DNA of 53,987 bases from Planctomycetota bacterium (GCA_003669555.1 QWOS01000015.1:1-53987); one strand, 5' to 3'; counted from the first letter of the stretch, positions 44,000-53,610 are shown. Notes: generated by a model from the letters alone, not told the origin. Made by a program: numbers and translations.

Positions 44000-45145
44000 A
44001 TGAATTTGCGTTGGTTGCCTGCGGCGTTGTTGGGTCTGGGTATTGTGTGGCTCCCTGCCATGGCGCAGGAGAAGGCTGCCGAAAAACCCAAGGACACTCC
44101 CAAGGAGGCACCGAAAGATGCCCCCAAGGATACTCCCAAGGAGGCACCGAAAGATGCCCCCAAGGACACTCCAAAGGAGGCCCCGAAAGATGCTCCAAAG
44201 GAGGCCCCGAAAGATGCTCCCAAGGTAGCACCGAAAGATGCCCCGAAAGAGGCCCCCAAAACAGCTCCTGCCGCCGGCGCGAAGGTCAAGCTCGCCTGGA
44301 CTTTCACCAAAGACAAAACCTTCTACCAGACCATGACCACCACCACCAAGCAAGAACTGGTGGTGCAGGGCAACAAGGTCAACCAGGAACAAAAGCAGGC
44401 ATTTGTCTTCGCTTGGACTCCAATCAAGCAGGAAGGCGACACCTGGACCCTGAAGCAGAAAATTGAATCTGTTGAGATGGCAATTGATATCGGCGGTACA
44501 AAGATCGAGTACAACTCGAAGAATGCTGCTGGACCGGGCAACCCGTTGAGCGAATTTTTCAAGGCCCTGGTGGGTGCCGAGTTCACCGTGGTACTTGATG
44601 CCAAGGAAAACAAGATCATCAAGGTTCTTGATCGCGAAGAGTTTGTCAAGAAGCTGGTCAATGCCAACCCGGCCATGCAGCCTCTTCTCAGCGGCATTCT
44701 CGATGAGAAGGCTTTTATCGACATGTCCGAACCTACCTTCCGCGTTGTTCCCAACAAGGAAGTGGCTGTTGGCGATACCTGGGAGTTGAAAAACACCCTG
44801 AAGCTTGGGCCCATTGGCTCCTATGTGAGTGAATACAAGTACACTTACAGCGGCAAGGCTGACGCTCTCGACAAGATTTCCATTGCCGCCACTCTGAAGT
44901 ACGAACCAGGTAGCAGCTCCTCCGGTGCCCTGCCTTTCAAGATTGAGAAAGCCACGCTGGAAAGCACCAAAGCCACCGGCGAGGTGCTGTTCGACACCGC
45001 CAAAGGTCGTCCTTCCAAGTCGTCCATGCTCATGGAGGTGAAGGGTAACCTCACCATCGATATCAGTGGTTCGAAGACTCCTGTGGAGCTGACCCAGAGC
45101 CAGACCACAACCACCGAGACATCGGATACCAAGCCCGGTGCCTGA
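44000..45145 (+). CDS. Exported DUF6263-like protein with KxxP tetrapeptide repeats
   Basis: 381 aa: signal peptide ([20 protein letters not shown]), a repeat linker of fifteen KxxP units (residues 31-90), and a ~290-residue beta-rich domain ending [13 protein letters not shown]. The C-terminal domain ([21 protein letters not shown] ... [12 protein letters not shown]) resembles DUF6263, common in planctomycetes and of unknown function. GGGAGG lies eight bases before ATG 44000. The linker is Lys/Asp/Glu/Pro-rich, likely an extended spacer across the periplasm or for binding the cell wall. Confidence 0.85.
   Translation: MNLRWLPAALLGLGIVWLPAMAQEKAAEKPKDTPKEAPKDAPKDTPKEAPKDAPKDTPKEAPKDAPKEAPKDAPKVAPKDAPKEAPKTAPAAGAKVKLAWTFTKDKTFYQTMTTTTKQELVVQGNKVNQEQKQAFVFAWTPIKQEGDTWTLKQKIESVEMAIDIGGTKIEYNSKNAAGPGNPLSEFFKALVGAEFTVVLDAKENKIIKVLDREEFVKKLVNANPAMQPLLSGILDEKAFIDMSEPTFRVVPNKEVAVGDTWELKNTLKLGPIGSYVSEYKYTYSGKADALDKISIAATLKYEPGSSSSGALPFKIEKATLESTKATGEVLFDTAKGRPSKSSMLMEVKGNLTIDISGSKTPVELTQSQTTTTETSDTKPGA
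44090..44269 (+). repeat. In-frame repeat coding KxxP tetrapeptides (36-base unit, three copies plus decayed units)
   Basis: Residues 31-66 are three copies of [12 protein letters not shown] (36 bases each) followed by [20 protein letters not shown] and KTAP. The DNA copies are near identical, so length variation by slippage or recombination is likely. Confidence 0.9.
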
Positions 45146-45161
45146 TTCGCCAGGGTAATAC

Positions 45162-45204
45162 AAAAAAGCAGGGCGCGGCTATCAGCCGCGCCCTGCTTTT
45201 TTTC
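45162..45204 (+). terminator. Strong terminator after the DUF6263-like gene
   Basis: A 19-bp stem: AAAAAAGCAGGGCGCGGCT pairs with AGCCGCGCCCTGCTTTTTT across a 3-base ATC loop, followed by T. Suitable for both strands. Confidence 0.9.
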
Positions 45205-45410
45205 GTGAGCCTTTTGCTGCGCGAGACAGCTTTTCAGCCCGTTGAATGTGCTTGTTTGATCTGTACCCGGATGGCAAACACCGCATGAGTTGGCCAGATC
45301 TCCGGCCGGGTGGACGCCGTGCCTTGTCAAGGCCCGTAGTGGTTATCGCTCTGGAACCTTGGCCAGGCTACTGTTGTTTGGTGGCTGTCAGGCGGGGATT
45401 TTCTCGTTTT

Positions 45411-46049
45411 TCAGTTCGCCGGTGGTTGGCTGACAGCCAACGGAATGCCAAAGAAGTCCGCCAGGCCGCCCAGCACTGTCTGGGCAGCCAGGGCTGCAAG
45501 AAGCAGCCCCAGAAACCGGCTGATGAGATTGGTTCCCGCCCGGCCCAATACGCGCTGGATGGGCTCGGCTGACAGGAACAGCACCCAGGTCAGGCTCAGG
45601 ATGACCACCAGCAGTCCAGCCACCAGGGCCACATGGCTCCATTCAGCGCGACCAGGCTGGGTGAGCAGGACTACCGTCAGCATCGAAGCTGGCCCGGCGA
45701 TAGTGGGAAATGCCAAGGGGAAAATAGCGATATCATGGCCTGCCTCGGCATGGGCATCCTTGTTTTTCTGCTCGGTTTCAAAAACCATCTGCAGGCCGAA
45801 CAGAAACACCACTACGCCACCGGCGATCTTGAAGGCAGGCAGGCCAATGCCCAGCCCTGCCAGAAGCGGTTGTCCCACCAATAAAAATGCCACCAGCACA
45901 CCTGCACTGGCAAAAATGGCCCGTCCAGCCACACGCCTGCGCGCAGGTGGATCAAGGTGGCGGGTGAGAGCCAGGAATAGCGGGACTGTGCCAATGGGGT
46001 CGATCACCACGAAGAGGGTAATGGCATCCTGCAGCATTTCGGCGAGCAT
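45411..46049 (-). CDS. MarC-family integral membrane protein
   Basis: ~212 aa with six hydrophobic segments. MarC/NAAT signatures: DPIGTVPLFLALT near the N-terminus and PLAFPTIAGPASMLTVVLL in the middle. Function of the family is unsettled (not a multidrug pump despite its name). ATG 46049 has GGGG about eight bases upstream; a GTG at 46100 would overlap the upstream esterase gene by 25 bases, so the start is uncertain. Confidence 0.88.
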   Translation of the reverse strand: MLAEMLQDAITLFVVIDPIGTVPLFLALTRHLDPPARRRVAGRAIFASAGVLVAFLLVGQPLLAGLGIGLPAFKIAGGVVVFLFGLQMVFETEQKNKDAHAEAGHDIAIFPLAFPTIAGPASMLTVVLLTQPGRAEWSHVALVAGLLVVILSLTWVLFLSAEPIQRVLGRAGTNLISRFLGLLLAALAAQTVLGGLADFFGIPLAVSQPPAN

Positions 46050-46075
46050 GCCAACATACCCCGGCAATAGACCGT

Positions 46076-47137
46076 TCAGGGGGTTGGAATCCAGCCCCAC
46101 TGGCGGTTGATGAAATCGAGCGACCCGGGCAGCAATCGCATGGCGGTGCGGACCGTGTGGTGTCCCCAGCGGTCTTCAGCTTCTTCCACATATAGGCCGC
46201 GGTCCCGCGCAAGCTGGGCGAAAGCGCGTCCCTGCGCATCGAAGTTGTATTCATCGAAACGGCCGTAGGAGATGTACAGATCGATCTCACCGGGCTTCAC
46301 ATCCAGATCTGTCAGCATATCCTGGGGATTTTGCGCCGCTATTTGCTGGGCGACATCAGGATCGCTGAGATTGAAAAGAGGGTGAGCGAATTGCCGCAGG
46401 CGGATTGGGATCCCTGCGAAGCGCGCAATTGGCAGGTGCGGCCGATTGAACTCGGTGCGTGGTTCACCGCGCGGTTTATTGCCCAGGAATCTGCCCATGT
46501 GGTCCTGATAGCGTAGGTCGAGTGGCCCAAATGCGCTGATGGCCGCACCCACGCGGTCACGATAACGAATGCCGATGCGCACAGCCGCTCCGCCGCCCAT
46601 GCTGGCGCCGGCAAGGATGTGGTCGTGACGGTTTTCGGAGAGGGAAAAGCTGCTATGAATAAAGTCCCAGATATCAGTCATGATCAGGGTCTCGAACTGA
46701 CCCAGTTCACTGTCCATATACTGGGTAGCCGGGGTGAAACCCAAGGTTTTTTTTCGGGTCAGGTTGGCGTCAGGCATGACGATAACCATCGGGGCAAGAA
46801 GTCCCTCCTGGATCAGTTTGTCGATCATCGGGATGACATTTTTGGGAAACCAACCGACATCCTGCAAGTAGGCATGGAGCCAGAACAGTACCTTATGCGG
46901 CTTTTCCGGGTCGTAACCTGGTGGCAAGTAGACATAAAGGGACCGCTTCTCGCCCAGGGCCGGAGACCAGATCCGGCGATCGGGGCCATTCTCATTGGAA
47001 AAATCGAGCAGTTCCCCGTTCAGGTTGAGCGGAACCCGGGCCTTGCCCCAGAAGGGCAGGCTGACTCCAATGGCCGACCCGCCAAAAAACATGGCCAGGG
47101 CAACCAGAAACATCACGCGCGGATTACCAATGCGCAT
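46076..47137 (-). CDS. Exported esterase D-type alpha/beta hydrolase
   Basis: 353 aa. One N-terminal membrane or signal segment (VMFLVALAMFFGGSAIG). Esterase/feruloyl-esterase-like domain with SLYVYLPPGYDPEKPHKVLFWL-type text; nucleophile GASMGGGAA (GxSxG), acid near YGRFDEYNFD and the His in DRWGHHTV. It likely hydrolyses esters of sugars or polysaccharide in the periplasm or outside. ATG 47137 is preferred to 47149 because GGAG lies six bases upstream. Followed immediately by MarC. Confidence 0.85.
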   Translation of the reverse strand: MRIGNPRVMFLVALAMFFGGSAIGVSLPFWGKARVPLNLNGELLDFSNENGPDRRIWSPALGEKRSLYVYLPPGYDPEKPHKVLFWLHAYLQDVGWFPKNVIPMIDKLIQEGLLAPMVIVMPDANLTRKKTLGFTPATQYMDSELGQFETLIMTDIWDFIHSSFSLSENRHDHILAGASMGGGAAVRIGIRYRDRVGAAISAFGPLDLRYQDHMGRFLGNKPRGEPRTEFNRPHLPIARFAGIPIRLRQFAHPLFNLSDPDVAQQIAAQNPQDMLTDLDVKPGEIDLYISYGRFDEYNFDAQGRAFAQLARDRGLYVEEAEDRWGHHTVRTAMRLLPGSLDFINRQWGWIPTP

Positions 47138-47439
47138 TCCCGACTCCATCCCAAGTCAGAATGACCTCCGGCGAATGCCACAGAGGTTCTTCTCTCTAGA
47201 GTGGCGGATGAAACGGGTGGATGCGGCCTGCAAGGCTGGTAAAACAGTGATAATCAGGGGGTTAAAAACCGGAAATACCGATTCTGATGGCCTTGAGGAG
47301 CTGTAAGGTGCTGGTTGAGGGAGTACTGGTGAATATCCAGAATCTGGCAGCCCAGCCGAAGGGTTTGCTGACCAGAAGGTGGCTGGTTCCCTAAGATTCG
47401 CCTTCAGGATGGATCAGCGGCAATCAGGGTGGACAAAAG
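47138..47439. other. 302-base divergent intergenic region
   Basis: Lies between the esterase (minus) and the reductase (plus). No ORF or clear promoter pair recognised. Confidence 0.4.
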
Positions 47440-48342
47440 ATGCCAGAACAAGCGCAACCAGGCCAGACCACGATTGGCTGGATGGGTACAGGGGTCATGG
47501 GCAATTCCATGTGCGGGCACCTGATGGCTGCCGGTTACCAGGCAGTGGTACACACCCGCACACGAGCCAAGGCGGAGGGATTGTTGCAAAAAGGGGCCAG
47601 ATGGGCAGACAGCCCCCAGGAGTTGTCCAGCCAGTGTGAGGTGGTATTTGGCATCGTTGGCTTTCCCACGGATGTGGAGGAAGTTTTTCTGGGTAGGACG
47701 GGCGCCCTGGCTGGGGCCAGGCCGGGAACCATCCTTGTCGATATGACCACCAGCAAACCTGGGCTGGCGGTGGAGATTCATGACCGGGCCAAAGCGCAGG
47801 GCGTTTTCAGCCTGGATGCGCCGGTTACGGGCGGCGACATCGGTGCGCGTAATGCGGCTTTATCCATCCTGGTAGGTGGTGAGGCGGATGTGCTGGAGGC
47901 GGTCCTCCCTCTTTTCCGGTGCCTGGGAAAAACCATTGTGCACCAGGGAGGGCCCGGGGCTGGTCAGAACGCCAAGATGGTCAATCAGATTCTGATCTCG
48001 GGGAACATGATGGGGTTGTGTGAGGCGCTGGTCTACGCTTCCCGGGCCGGCCTGGATGTGGAAAAAGTGCTCCAGTCGGTTTCCGGGGGCGCAGCAGGCA
48101 GCTTCGCGCTCAGCACCCTGGGGCCACGCATTCTGAAGGGTGACTACGAACCTGGCTTTTATGTGGAGCACTTCATCAAGGACATGGGCATTGCCCTGGA
48201 GGAGGGCCGGCGCATGAACCTGGTCCTGCCAGGCTTGGCATTGGCCCAGCAACTATACCTGGCGGTTCAGGCGCAGGGGATGGGCAAGAAGGGGACGCAG
48301 GCCCTGATTCTGGCCCTGCGGCGCATGGCCAATCTGCCCTGA
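47440..48342 (+). CDS. NAD(P)-dependent beta-hydroxyacid dehydrogenase (3-hydroxyisobutyrate/GLYR-like)
   Basis: 300 aa. N-terminal Rossmann fold [18 protein letters not shown] (GxGxxG), substrate motif [13 protein letters not shown], and the catalytic Lys in [12 protein letters not shown] with the C-terminal all-helical domain. It matches 3-hydroxyisobutyrate dehydrogenase / 6-phosphogluconate-dehydrogenase-like reductases; exact substrate unknown. ATG at 47440 is preceded by a GGTGGA. Convergent with the kinase gene. Confidence 0.92.
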   Translation: MPEQAQPGQTTIGWMGTGVMGNSMCGHLMAAGYQAVVHTRTRAKAEGLLQKGARWADSPQELSSQCEVVFGIVGFPTDVEEVFLGRTGALAGARPGTILVDMTTSKPGLAVEIHDRAKAQGVFSLDAPVTGGDIGARNAALSILVGGEADVLEAVLPLFRCLGKTIVHQGGPGAGQNAKMVNQILISGNMMGLCEALVYASRAGLDVEKVLQSVSGGAAGSFALSTLGPRILKGDYEPGFYVEHFIKDMGIALEEGRRMNLVLPGLALAQQLYLAVQAQGMGKKGTQALILALRRMANLP

Positions 48343-48400
48343 CGGCAGGGTGTTGGTCAAGGCCTATACGGGAGCCGACGACGGGGATATTGCGGATCGC

Positions 48401-50449
48401 TCAATCAATGGCGCAGGCTAGCCGCATACCAGTGGCGGCGGGAATGGTTCCCAGGCTGATCCGACGCGCTGTCCGGGCTTCTGTTACCAGGCTTAGCCAC
48501 GAGTTACCCCGCAAGACACCAATCGTGCCCTCCTGGGGGAACGGGTCCACAAGGATTTTCCCGGATTCCTGGTCGCTGTGCCTATCAGCGCACCACTCGG
48601 CGACATTTCCTTCCATATCGTGCAGGCCAAAGGCGTTGGGTGGATACGATCCCACCTGGCAGGTTCGGCCTTTTCGCATAGCACTCCCCGTACTGGCAAC
48701 GGGCATCAGCCCTTCCAGATTGGCTTCAGCGCCGGTGAAATTGTCACCCCAGTGGAATACACCCAGTGAACCAGCGCGGCGACCGTATTCCCACTGGGCT
48801 CCGGTGGGTAGCATGAAACGGGTTCCGGTTTTTTTGCGAAGGATCTCGCATGCTTCCAGCGCCTGGGTTTGGGAAATACTTTCCACAGGGAAGTCCGTAG
48901 TGTCCATGCCAGCGACCTGCTGCATGCCACCGCCCTGGGAGCTGAACCAGCTTGGATTGATGCCGGTGATGGACTGGTACTGCCTTTGCGTCAATTCGTG
49001 CTGAGCCAGGTAGAAAGGGCGGGTTAGCACCACCTGCTGGCCTTGGATGTTTTTCTGGTCATCCTGGTGGCGGGCCGGATTCCGTGCAATATACCGGCCC
49101 GGAGGTATCAGTACGAAAGGGGCCATCAATACCCCATTGATACCGAGAGTCGGTCTGGCCGGCTGTTCCAGGTACTCTGCCCAGGCGTGCCGAAGCCGGA
49201 CCATTTCAGCCGGGTCGACAGCACGGCAACAGTCCAGCAGGGGCGGGCAGCCGATCGGGTAGGAGATTGGCAGGGCTGGGGGACTTTCCTGTCTACTTTT
49301 ACCAGTATCCGTAAAATCCGATCCTGCTGGGCCGCCACCGGATAGGGCAGAAGCGTTGAGCAGCAGCAGCACGCCGGCAGCAAGAGACGCAAAAATGCCA
49401 ACATTAAGGATTATGTCAAGCATTTGCCGCCGACGGCGGTTGCGGGACAGGTTGGCCTGAAGGGTTTCCAGTGCCATCGCCAGATCCGCCGCAGAGCTGA
49501 AACGGTCCTCGGGGTATTTGGCCAGGCAACGGTGGCAGAGGGTGTTCAGCGCAATACTGGCGGTAGTGATGGTCGGGGTTGGTCGGGAGAGGATGTCATC
49601 GTGGACATCACTGGGGTGATCGCCCCCAAAAAGGGCTGTGCCGCTGACCATCTCAAACAATACCACCCCCAGACTCCAGATATCGGTTCTGGCGTCGAGC
49701 GGCTGACCCAGGATCTGCTCAGGGCTGGCATAGGACAGGGTGTAGTGCGCATCAGGCGGATCGGGCAGCTCTTGCGTGGTGGTGGCGATGCCAAAGTCGC
49801 AGACCCGCAATTGACCATCTGGCTCGAGGAGAAGGTTGGAGGGCTTGATATCGCGGTGAATGATCCCTTGCTCATGGCTGTGTTGCAATATCCGGGCCAG
49901 ACGCGCGGCAATAGCCACAGCCTCGGGTTCCGGAATGGGGCCAGCCACCATGAATTTTTCGAGGTTGGTGCCCTCAACCAGTTCTGTGATAACGATATGC
50001 CCGGCACCTTCGCGGGCCACATCGTACACGGCGACAATACCCGGATGATGGAGGTGCGCCACATGCCGGGCCTCCGCAAGCAACTGGCTGAGTTCGCTTT
50101 CAGCCAGCATGCGCCGCATTTTGGGTACCTTGATGGCTACCTTGCGTTGCAGTTCAGTGTCGAAGGCCCGCCAGACTTGCCCATGCCCTCCCTCACCCAA
50201 TAGCCCTTCCAGGCGGTAACGGCCCAGCAGGATGCGCGGTTCGGTTATCGGGGGGTGGGGCGATGGAGTGAAGCTGGCCGTCATCAGGTTGTCGCATCGC
50301 TCCAGATCCTGCAGGCAGGCTAACAGTTGGGGGAGCAGTTCAAGATGGTTGCGGCATAACTGTACCGGTTCAGGGTTTTCCCCGCGGTCGAGGGCTTCCT
50401 GATGGAGTTCAAGCAGGTCAAGCACGAGTTCGTGGTTGCTTTCGGACAT
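48401..50449 (-). CDS. Membrane Ser/Thr kinase fused to an FGE/SUMF1 domain
   Basis: 682 aa. Residues 1-60: helical N-terminus. Kinase 75-335: P-loop GEGGHGQV (85-92), Lys107 in VAIKV, HRDIKPSN (198-205), DFG (218-220), SYASPEQILGQP. One membrane segment about 345-368 (IILNVGIFASLAAGVLLLLN). Extracytoplasmic formylglycine-generating-enzyme domain about 455-682: FVLIPPGRYIA, YLAQHELTQRQY, FMLPTGAQWEYGRRA, MEGNVAEWCADR and GMRLACAI. Kinase-SUMF1 fusions are typical of planctomycetes; the outer domain probably senses a ligand, and whether it is a catalytic FGE is unclear. ATG 50449 has GGGG 8-12 bases upstream. Confidence 0.93.
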   Translation of the reverse strand: MSESNHELVLDLLELHQEALDRGENPEPVQLCRNHLELLPQLLACLQDLERCDNLMTASFTPSPHPPITEPRILLGRYRLEGLLGEGGHGQVWRAFDTELQRKVAIKVPKMRRMLAESELSQLLAEARHVAHLHHPGIVAVYDVAREGAGHIVITELVEGTNLEKFMVAGPIPEPEAVAIAARLARILQHSHEQGIIHRDIKPSNLLLEPDGQLRVCDFGIATTTQELPDPPDAHYTLSYASPEQILGQPLDARTDIWSLGVVLFEMVSGTALFGGDHPSDVHDDILSRPTPTITTASIALNTLCHRCLAKYPEDRFSSAADLAMALETLQANLSRNRRRRQMLDIILNVGIFASLAAGVLLLLNASALSGGGPAGSDFTDTGKSRQESPPALPISYPIGCPPLLDCCRAVDPAEMVRLRHAWAEYLEQPARPTLGINGVLMAPFVLIPPGRYIARNPARHQDDQKNIQGQQVVLTRPFYLAQHELTQRQYQSITGINPSWFSSQGGGMQQVAGMDTTDFPVESISQTQALEACEILRKKTGTRFMLPTGAQWEYGRRAGSLGVFHWGDNFTGAEANLEGLMPVASTGSAMRKGRTCQVGSYPPNAFGLHDMEGNVAEWCADRHSDQESGKILVDPFPQEGTIGVLRGNSWLSLVTEARTARRISLGTIPAATGMRLACAID

Positions 50450-50978
50450 GGCATGCCCCGCGGGGAAGGCGCAAGGAACAGGATTAGCCTATCCGATTCG
50501 TTCCCTGTCGGGAAGTGGGTGGATGGTCAAAAAAAAAAGACCCTTGGCAATGGATTCCCGGCGGGGCATTTTAGCCGGCCTGAAGCAGCGTTCCAGGCAT
50601 TTTCAGCCCAGGACGGGGCGGCTAGCCTGGGAGCCCATTTATGCCTTCCGAAAGGGACTATCTGCTGGCGTGCTGGTTGATTGGTATGCCCGGGCTCTGG
50701 CACTAAGCGACGGGAAGAAAAACCGGTTGGTGGTTGTCACGCTGGACCCTCGCCCGGCAAGCCAGCTTTTTTCTTCCTGGGATCACCCCCTGAAAACATT
50801 TGCTGGTGTGACAGGCCGGGCACTTCCTCATTTTTACTGCCTTGGAAGGGGTTTCGCTGCAAAGTGACAGAAATAATTTCCCCGGGGTGTCCGGTTGGAG
50901 CAGGCAGATCCGTTTACAAGAATAGGGTCACAAAATTACAACATTCAACCACACCGCATCCAGCGGGAGGAGGCTTTC
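50450..50978. other. 529-base divergent intergenic region
   Basis: Between the kinase and the PrcB-like gene. It contains an A10 run at 50529-50538. The plus-strand ORF 50436-50867 lacks a ribosome-binding site and has composition not typical of its neighbours, so I do not call it. No convincing promoter pair. Confidence 0.45.
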
Positions 50979-52109
50979 ATGATTGCCCAATTGTCTGGTC
51001 TGAAATTTTTCCAGGGTATGGGGATCCCGCGACCCCTTTCCCGGCTGGTTGCTGTTATGATTCTGGCCCAGTTTGTTTCACCCTCTGGACATGCCAAAGA
51101 GGAGCCGGTTTACGGGAAAAGGCCGTTGGCAGCAGGAAGCTATTGGGCTGGGGGGGATAACTCTCTTGGTTTTTCTTTCAAAGGTGGCCTGGAAATTATC
51201 CGGAGTTCCGAGGAGCTAGCCATCGCCACCCAAGGAGCATATGGCCTGTATCTTTATCCCGAGCCGACTAGCCGCCCCAGTTCCATGACGGCAAAGCAGT
51301 GCAAATACGACCTTGAAAGGAAAATGGGCAAGCATATCGATCGGCGAAAACCGATGGTGGTGGTGAATATCGATTGGCGAAAACAGATGGTGGTGGTCTA
51401 CTCGAATTCCCAGCCTGCCAGCAGGAGTATTGAGATTCTTTGGTATTCAATCGCAGATGGCAATATGACCATTGATATTCAATACGGGCCGGAAAATGGC
51501 CGGCGGGATAAGCCCTATGCCATTGCGGTGGTTGACCGTTTCGATTGCCCCATAAAAATAGGTTACTTTGTTGATCCATTTGCCAGGAAGGGCATGTTCA
51601 GTTTCGGGCCCGATAACAAAACAATCCAGTGCCGAAGGGCCATTGAGCCTATCGCCAGCGCCAGCCTTTGGACGGACAGCCCTGTCCCATTCAATGGCAA
51701 GCCGGAGCTGATTGTGTTGCGTGAACTGGAGGATTTACTGACGCTCACCAGGAAAAAAGCTGGGCCAAAGCCTGTAACAGCAGAATCGCGGAAGCAACAA
51801 ATGAAGGAAGCCTTGGCGGAAAAGGAGGCAGCCCAGGAAAAACTGGAAGTGGCCCTGAATGTCGGGAAAATTGACTGGTCGACACAGATGGTTCTGGCCT
51901 ATTCCCTGGGTAAAGCAGCCAGTCCGGACATTGAAAACCACGAAATTGACTTGACCAATTTCCGAATCCAGGAAGGGCCCAGCTATTTAATGACGACGGA
52001 GCTGAAAATGGGTCCGGCAAAGCGGGCTGCTAGCAGCCCCGTGGTGTTGGTGCTGGTGGAAAATTACACGGGATCGGTTCAGGTTCTTGGCGATGCCCAA
52101 TCAAAATGA
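50979..52109 (+). CDS. Exported protein with two PrcB-like repeat modules
   Basis: 376 aa. Signal sequence (RLVAVMILAQFVSPSGHA), then two modules. Each has a leading element (LEIIRSSEELAIAT; LIVLRELEDLLTLT), a variable 30-60-residue linker, and a conserved core: IDWRKQMVVVYS ... KPYAIAVVDRFDCPIKIG in module 1, IDWSTQMVLAYS ... SPVVLVLVENYTGSVQVLG in module 2. The pattern recalls the PrcB C-terminal domain of protease-complex subunits. Shine-Dalgarno GGAGGAGG lies six bases before ATG 50979. Downstream, another copy sits in a second gene, so this is a small paralogous pair. Confidence 0.8.
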   Translation: MIAQLSGLKFFQGMGIPRPLSRLVAVMILAQFVSPSGHAKEEPVYGKRPLAAGSYWAGGDNSLGFSFKGGLEIIRSSEELAIATQGAYGLYLYPEPTSRPSSMTAKQCKYDLERKMGKHIDRRKPMVVVNIDWRKQMVVVYSNSQPASRSIEILWYSIADGNMTIDIQYGPENGRRDKPYAIAVVDRFDCPIKIGYFVDPFARKGMFSFGPDNKTIQCRRAIEPIASASLWTDSPVPFNGKPELIVLRELEDLLTLTRKKAGPKPVTAESRKQQMKEALAEKEAAQEKLEVALNVGKIDWSTQMVLAYSLGKAASPDIENHEIDLTNFRIQEGPSYLMTTELKMGPAKRAASSPVVLVLVENYTGSVQVLGDAQSK

Positions 52110-52206
52110 TGGATGTGCTTCAAGGTTTGTCTCAATATCGGGGCAGCCGGGGTGGTTTTTGACAATGCAACTTAACCATGTTTGTAACAGGGTCAGGGAG
52201 AGAAAA

Positions 52207-52779
52207 ATGGACGCACTGCTAATGAGACGCAAACGGTTGGCGGAAAAAAAACCTGCCAGGACAAAGATTCTGGCAGCCGTTGCCTTTCTGGTTTTTGGGT
52301 GGTTCCTTCTCTTTCCCTTGCCATGGGCCCGGGCCTGGGCGGATGAGCCCCAGTCGATCAGGGTTTTCCGGAACAGTCCCCAGTGGCAAAGTCTCCTGAA
52401 TAATGTGGAAGACATGGAAGCCACGGAGGAGGGCGGGAAACCCAGGGAACCCAGGAGACCCAAGAGGGGCATCCCAATGCTGAAGGTTTTCCGAAGCCAA
52501 CCGAATTTGGCGGTAGAAAAAAGATGGATTTCTTGCCTGAATGTGAGAAAAATTGATTGGCAAAACCAGATGGTTATTATTTATGCTGAGGGAGCTACCC
52601 AAGGGAGGGGCGATTCTGTTGAGCAAGTGCAATTGACAACATTTCAGGTGAAGAGTGGTGTGCTGGAAGTGGGCGTGAAAATAGGGCCTTTGAAGGAGTG
52701 TTATTCGTCTCCTTGCGCCATTGCCTTGGTGGAAAGGTTTAATGGCCCTGTCCGTTGTAACGGATTTACGGCTAAATAA
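52207..52779 (+). CDS. Exported protein with one PrcB-like module
   Basis: 190 aa. Basic start (MRRKRLAEKKPARTK), hydrophobic segment (ILAAVAFLVFGWFLLFPLPW), then one module: SIRVFRNSPQWQSLL leader, a Glu/Gly/Pro/Arg-rich linker (residues ~70-95), and the core KIDWQNQMVIIYAEG ... SPCAIALVERFNGPVR. ATG 52207 is chosen for GGGAG six bases upstream rather than the open frame from 52087, which would overlap the previous gene. It follows the two-module gene by 97 bases, probably co-transcribed. Confidence 0.75.
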   Translation: MDALLMRRKRLAEKKPARTKILAAVAFLVFGWFLLFPLPWARAWADEPQSIRVFRNSPQWQSLLNNVEDMEATEEGGKPREPRRPKRGIPMLKVFRSQPNLAVEKRWISCLNVRKIDWQNQMVIIYAEGATQGRGDSVEQVQLTTFQVKSGVLEVGVKIGPLKECYSSPCAIALVERFNGPVRCNGFTAK

Positions 52780-52807
52780 TCGAGCCGGACCATTCCTTCG
52801 GGGGGGG

Positions 52808-52845
52808 GCGATTATTCAGGAGCTTTGGCCTGATAATCGCTTTCC
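52808..52845 (+). terminator. Terminator after the PrcB-like pair
   Basis: GCGATTATTCAGG pairs with CCTGATAATCGC (12 bp, one bulged base), loop about 8 bases, followed by TTT. A G9 run directly precedes it (52800-52808). Confidence 0.65.
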
Positions 52846-53359
52846 CCAGGAGTTTTTCTGCCGTTGTGCTGGAGTTTTTTCCTGAAAACCGGATTGGTGA
52901 TACCGCATGGATTCCTGCCCGGAAGGCTAACCAGGGAAAACCTTTCTTCCGGTAAAAAACATTATGGGTTCCTGACAGGGCTTGCGGCAGGTATCGGGCC
53001 AAGGATCATCAACAAAGAACCCCTTGCCTGCCTGTTTGCTCCCCCTCATCGACCATGCCATGGCAGGTCAAACCTCAGTAATTCCCGGCGCCCCAACCAA
53101 AGGTCACCGGATAGCACCCATATCAACATTATTTGGGGTGGTATCAACGCAATGCATGGTTTCTGGTCAGGCAAGCAGCTCTTGATTTACCATCGAGAGA
53201 AACGATAAGGAAAAAAGGGAACATTCACACTGCTGATTAAAAGGAATTTTGTCTGAAACATTTACGGCGCATCTTGTTTTCTCCCGCTATGAGTACCAGG
53301 AGATCCTTGATTGAATCAAATGCATGGGCCAGAAAATAACACCGAACCTTATTTCAGAG
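52846..53359. other. Gene-free region before a transposase remnant
   Basis: About 510 bases with only short ORFs (for example 52864-53208) that have no domain or good start. Likely decayed or insertion-flanking sequence. I see no terminal inverted repeat. Confidence 0.4.
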
Positions 53360-53610
53360 CTATCGTTTATTATAATCGCATGTTGCCCGGGCAGCTTGAA
53401 ACAACGGGCAGCATCGTTGTTGTGCCTGGTCTACCAAAAAAAAGCCAACAGCATCACCATCGCCAGCACCACCGGCAGATTTTTCTTGCCGTGGCCGTAA
53501 TTGTGTTCAAAGTGGTAGCCTTGGTTTTTAAGGGTATTGAATGTTTCGTTTTCAATCTTCCAGCGGGCACGCCCGCCGCGCACCAGGGTCTCCGGTAGCC
53601 CGGTGTTGCT
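53360..53610 (-). pseudogene. Degenerate 3' remnant of an IS transposase
   Basis: Minus-strand codons ending at 53431 read RGGRARWKIENETFNTLKNQ, then GYHFEHNYGHGKKNLPVVL and AMVMLLAFFW-stop. This is the C-terminal part of a DDE transposase (IS4-like group by its KIENETFN motif). The stop results from an A8/T8 run (53434-53441); with one more base the frame continues LVDQAQQRCCPLFQAARA to a stop at 53360, as in intact relatives by memory. Only the last ~60-85 residues exist; upstream sequence turns directly into non-transposase DNA near 53610. No catalytic DDE segment remains. Confidence 0.75.

Noticed and set aside
44090-44269. CRISPR-like array
   Set aside because: Units abut without unique spacers and form an in-frame peptide repeat.
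43801-44316. N-terminal extension of the NagB-like gene
   Set aside because: The added residues (GASFGASFG-type repeats) are the antisense of the KxxP repeat; the start at 43800 has the ribosome-binding site.
50436-50867. 143-codon ORF in the kinase/PrcB-like intergenic region
   Set aside because: No ribosome-binding site or domain, overlaps the kinase start, and changes frame quality across an A10 run.
52864-53208. 114-codon ORF
   Set aside because: No domain, no good ribosome-binding site, composition like non-coding DNA.
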